A stretch of 64,000 nt of DNA from Prorocentrum cordatum (lineage: Eukaryota > Sar > Dinophyceae > Prorocentrales > Prorocentraceae), in the NCBI GenBank assembly GCA_963575745.1, contig CAUYUJ010021148.1, positions 76,001 through 140,000 of the forward strand, written 5' to 3'. The notes under the pieces are model-generated. The model was not told the origin of the DNA and did not search any database. It worked only from the letters and a program-made list of their open reading frames with translations. The translations under genes and the position numbers were made by a program. Shown here one piece after another: positions 63,895 through 64,000 of the stretch (the first letter of the stretch is position 1; each line of letters starts with the position of its first letter).

Positions 63895-64000
63895 GAAGGC
63901 CTTCTTAGAAGGCGGCGGGACTTCTCAGAAGCCCTCGCGCCTTCTGAGAAGTGCTTCTTTGTCTTCGGGGAAGGCTTAGAAGACTTCTCAGAAGGCGGGG
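63895..64000. repeat. CTTCTCAGAAG palindrome cluster
   Basis: CTTCTTAGAAGGCGG, CTTCTCAGAAGCC, CTTCTGAGAAGTGC and CTTCTCAGAAGGCGG occur within 106 bp, up to the window edge. The same words are at 59125-59200. Confidence 0.75.

Noticed and set aside
1-64000. CRISPR array
   Set aside because: The tandem repeats have no uniform repeats with unique spacers, and the DNA is eukaryotic.
1-64000. Dinoflagellate spliced-leader relics
   Set aside because: I looked for CCATTTTGGCTCAAG by eye. The only similar string, GCCATTTTGGACC at about 9188, diverges immediately after.
1-64000. tRNA, 5S or snRNA genes
   Set aside because: No cloverleaf, A/B box pair or conserved snRNA words were recognised. The hairpin at 4344 is too short. 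A covariance-model scan would be decisive.

Overview
This 64 kb window is nuclear DNA from a eukaryote with very repeat-rich, GC-rich and gene-poor DNA. The best match is a dinoflagellate, possibly Prorocentrum- or Polarella-like. The reasons are a Ty1/copia polyprotein of the kind I associate with dinoflagellate genomes, GC-rich codon use in the one convincing gene fragment, foldback elements whose translations resemble peptides common in dinoflagellate gene models, very abundant simple repeats, and no bacterial operon structure. I found no rRNA, tRNA, CRISPR array or spliced-leader relic by eye.

Layout. 1-1.08 kb: 3' part of a probable gene with one frame change. 1.1-9.8 kb: minisatellites, microsatellites, three copies of a short inverted-repeat element (one carrying a 77-bp satellite) and one foldback element. 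9.8-20.1 kb: two related repeat blocks (9.8-10.9 and 19.2-20.1), a nested palindrome at 11.6-12.3, a triplicated 180-bp repeat and an AT-rich island (15.7-18.7) with a broken coiled-coil ORF. 20.2-25.1 kb: a compound repeat used four times. 25.1-41.1 kb: a 16 kb LTR retrotransposon. 41.1-52.6 kb: microsatellites, two more copies of the short inverted-repeat element, two G-tract foldbacks, one GC-core foldback and a broken winged-helix-like fragment. 52.6-56.4 kb: an inverted and triplicated block around a 65-bp satellite and a 478-bp palindrome. 56.4-64 kb: degenerate repeats, a broken Gly/Arg-rich ORF, two more GC-core foldbacks and long GAG/CTC tracts.

The retrotransposon is on the + strand. 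It has 262-264 bp LTRs, a primer-binding site next to the 5' LTR, gag, a long low-complexity linker, a RING-H2 domain, protease, a domain I cannot name, a zinc-ribbon region, integrase, reverse transcriptase and RNase H. The PR-INT-RT-RNH order is that of Ty1/copia. Frameshifts, in-frame stops and lost catalytic residues show it is a dead copy.

The most unusual signal is inside this element: about 28 copies of a 14-nt hairpin (GCRGG, a four-base loop that is often GNRA, CCYGC). They sit almost always in the same codon phase, encoding Ala-Gly-X-Pro-Ala, and lie in linkers rather than enzymatic cores. I did not see the motif elsewhere in the window. This looks like a tiny in-ORF palindromic element, or an RNA structural module, that has multiplied within one retroelement.
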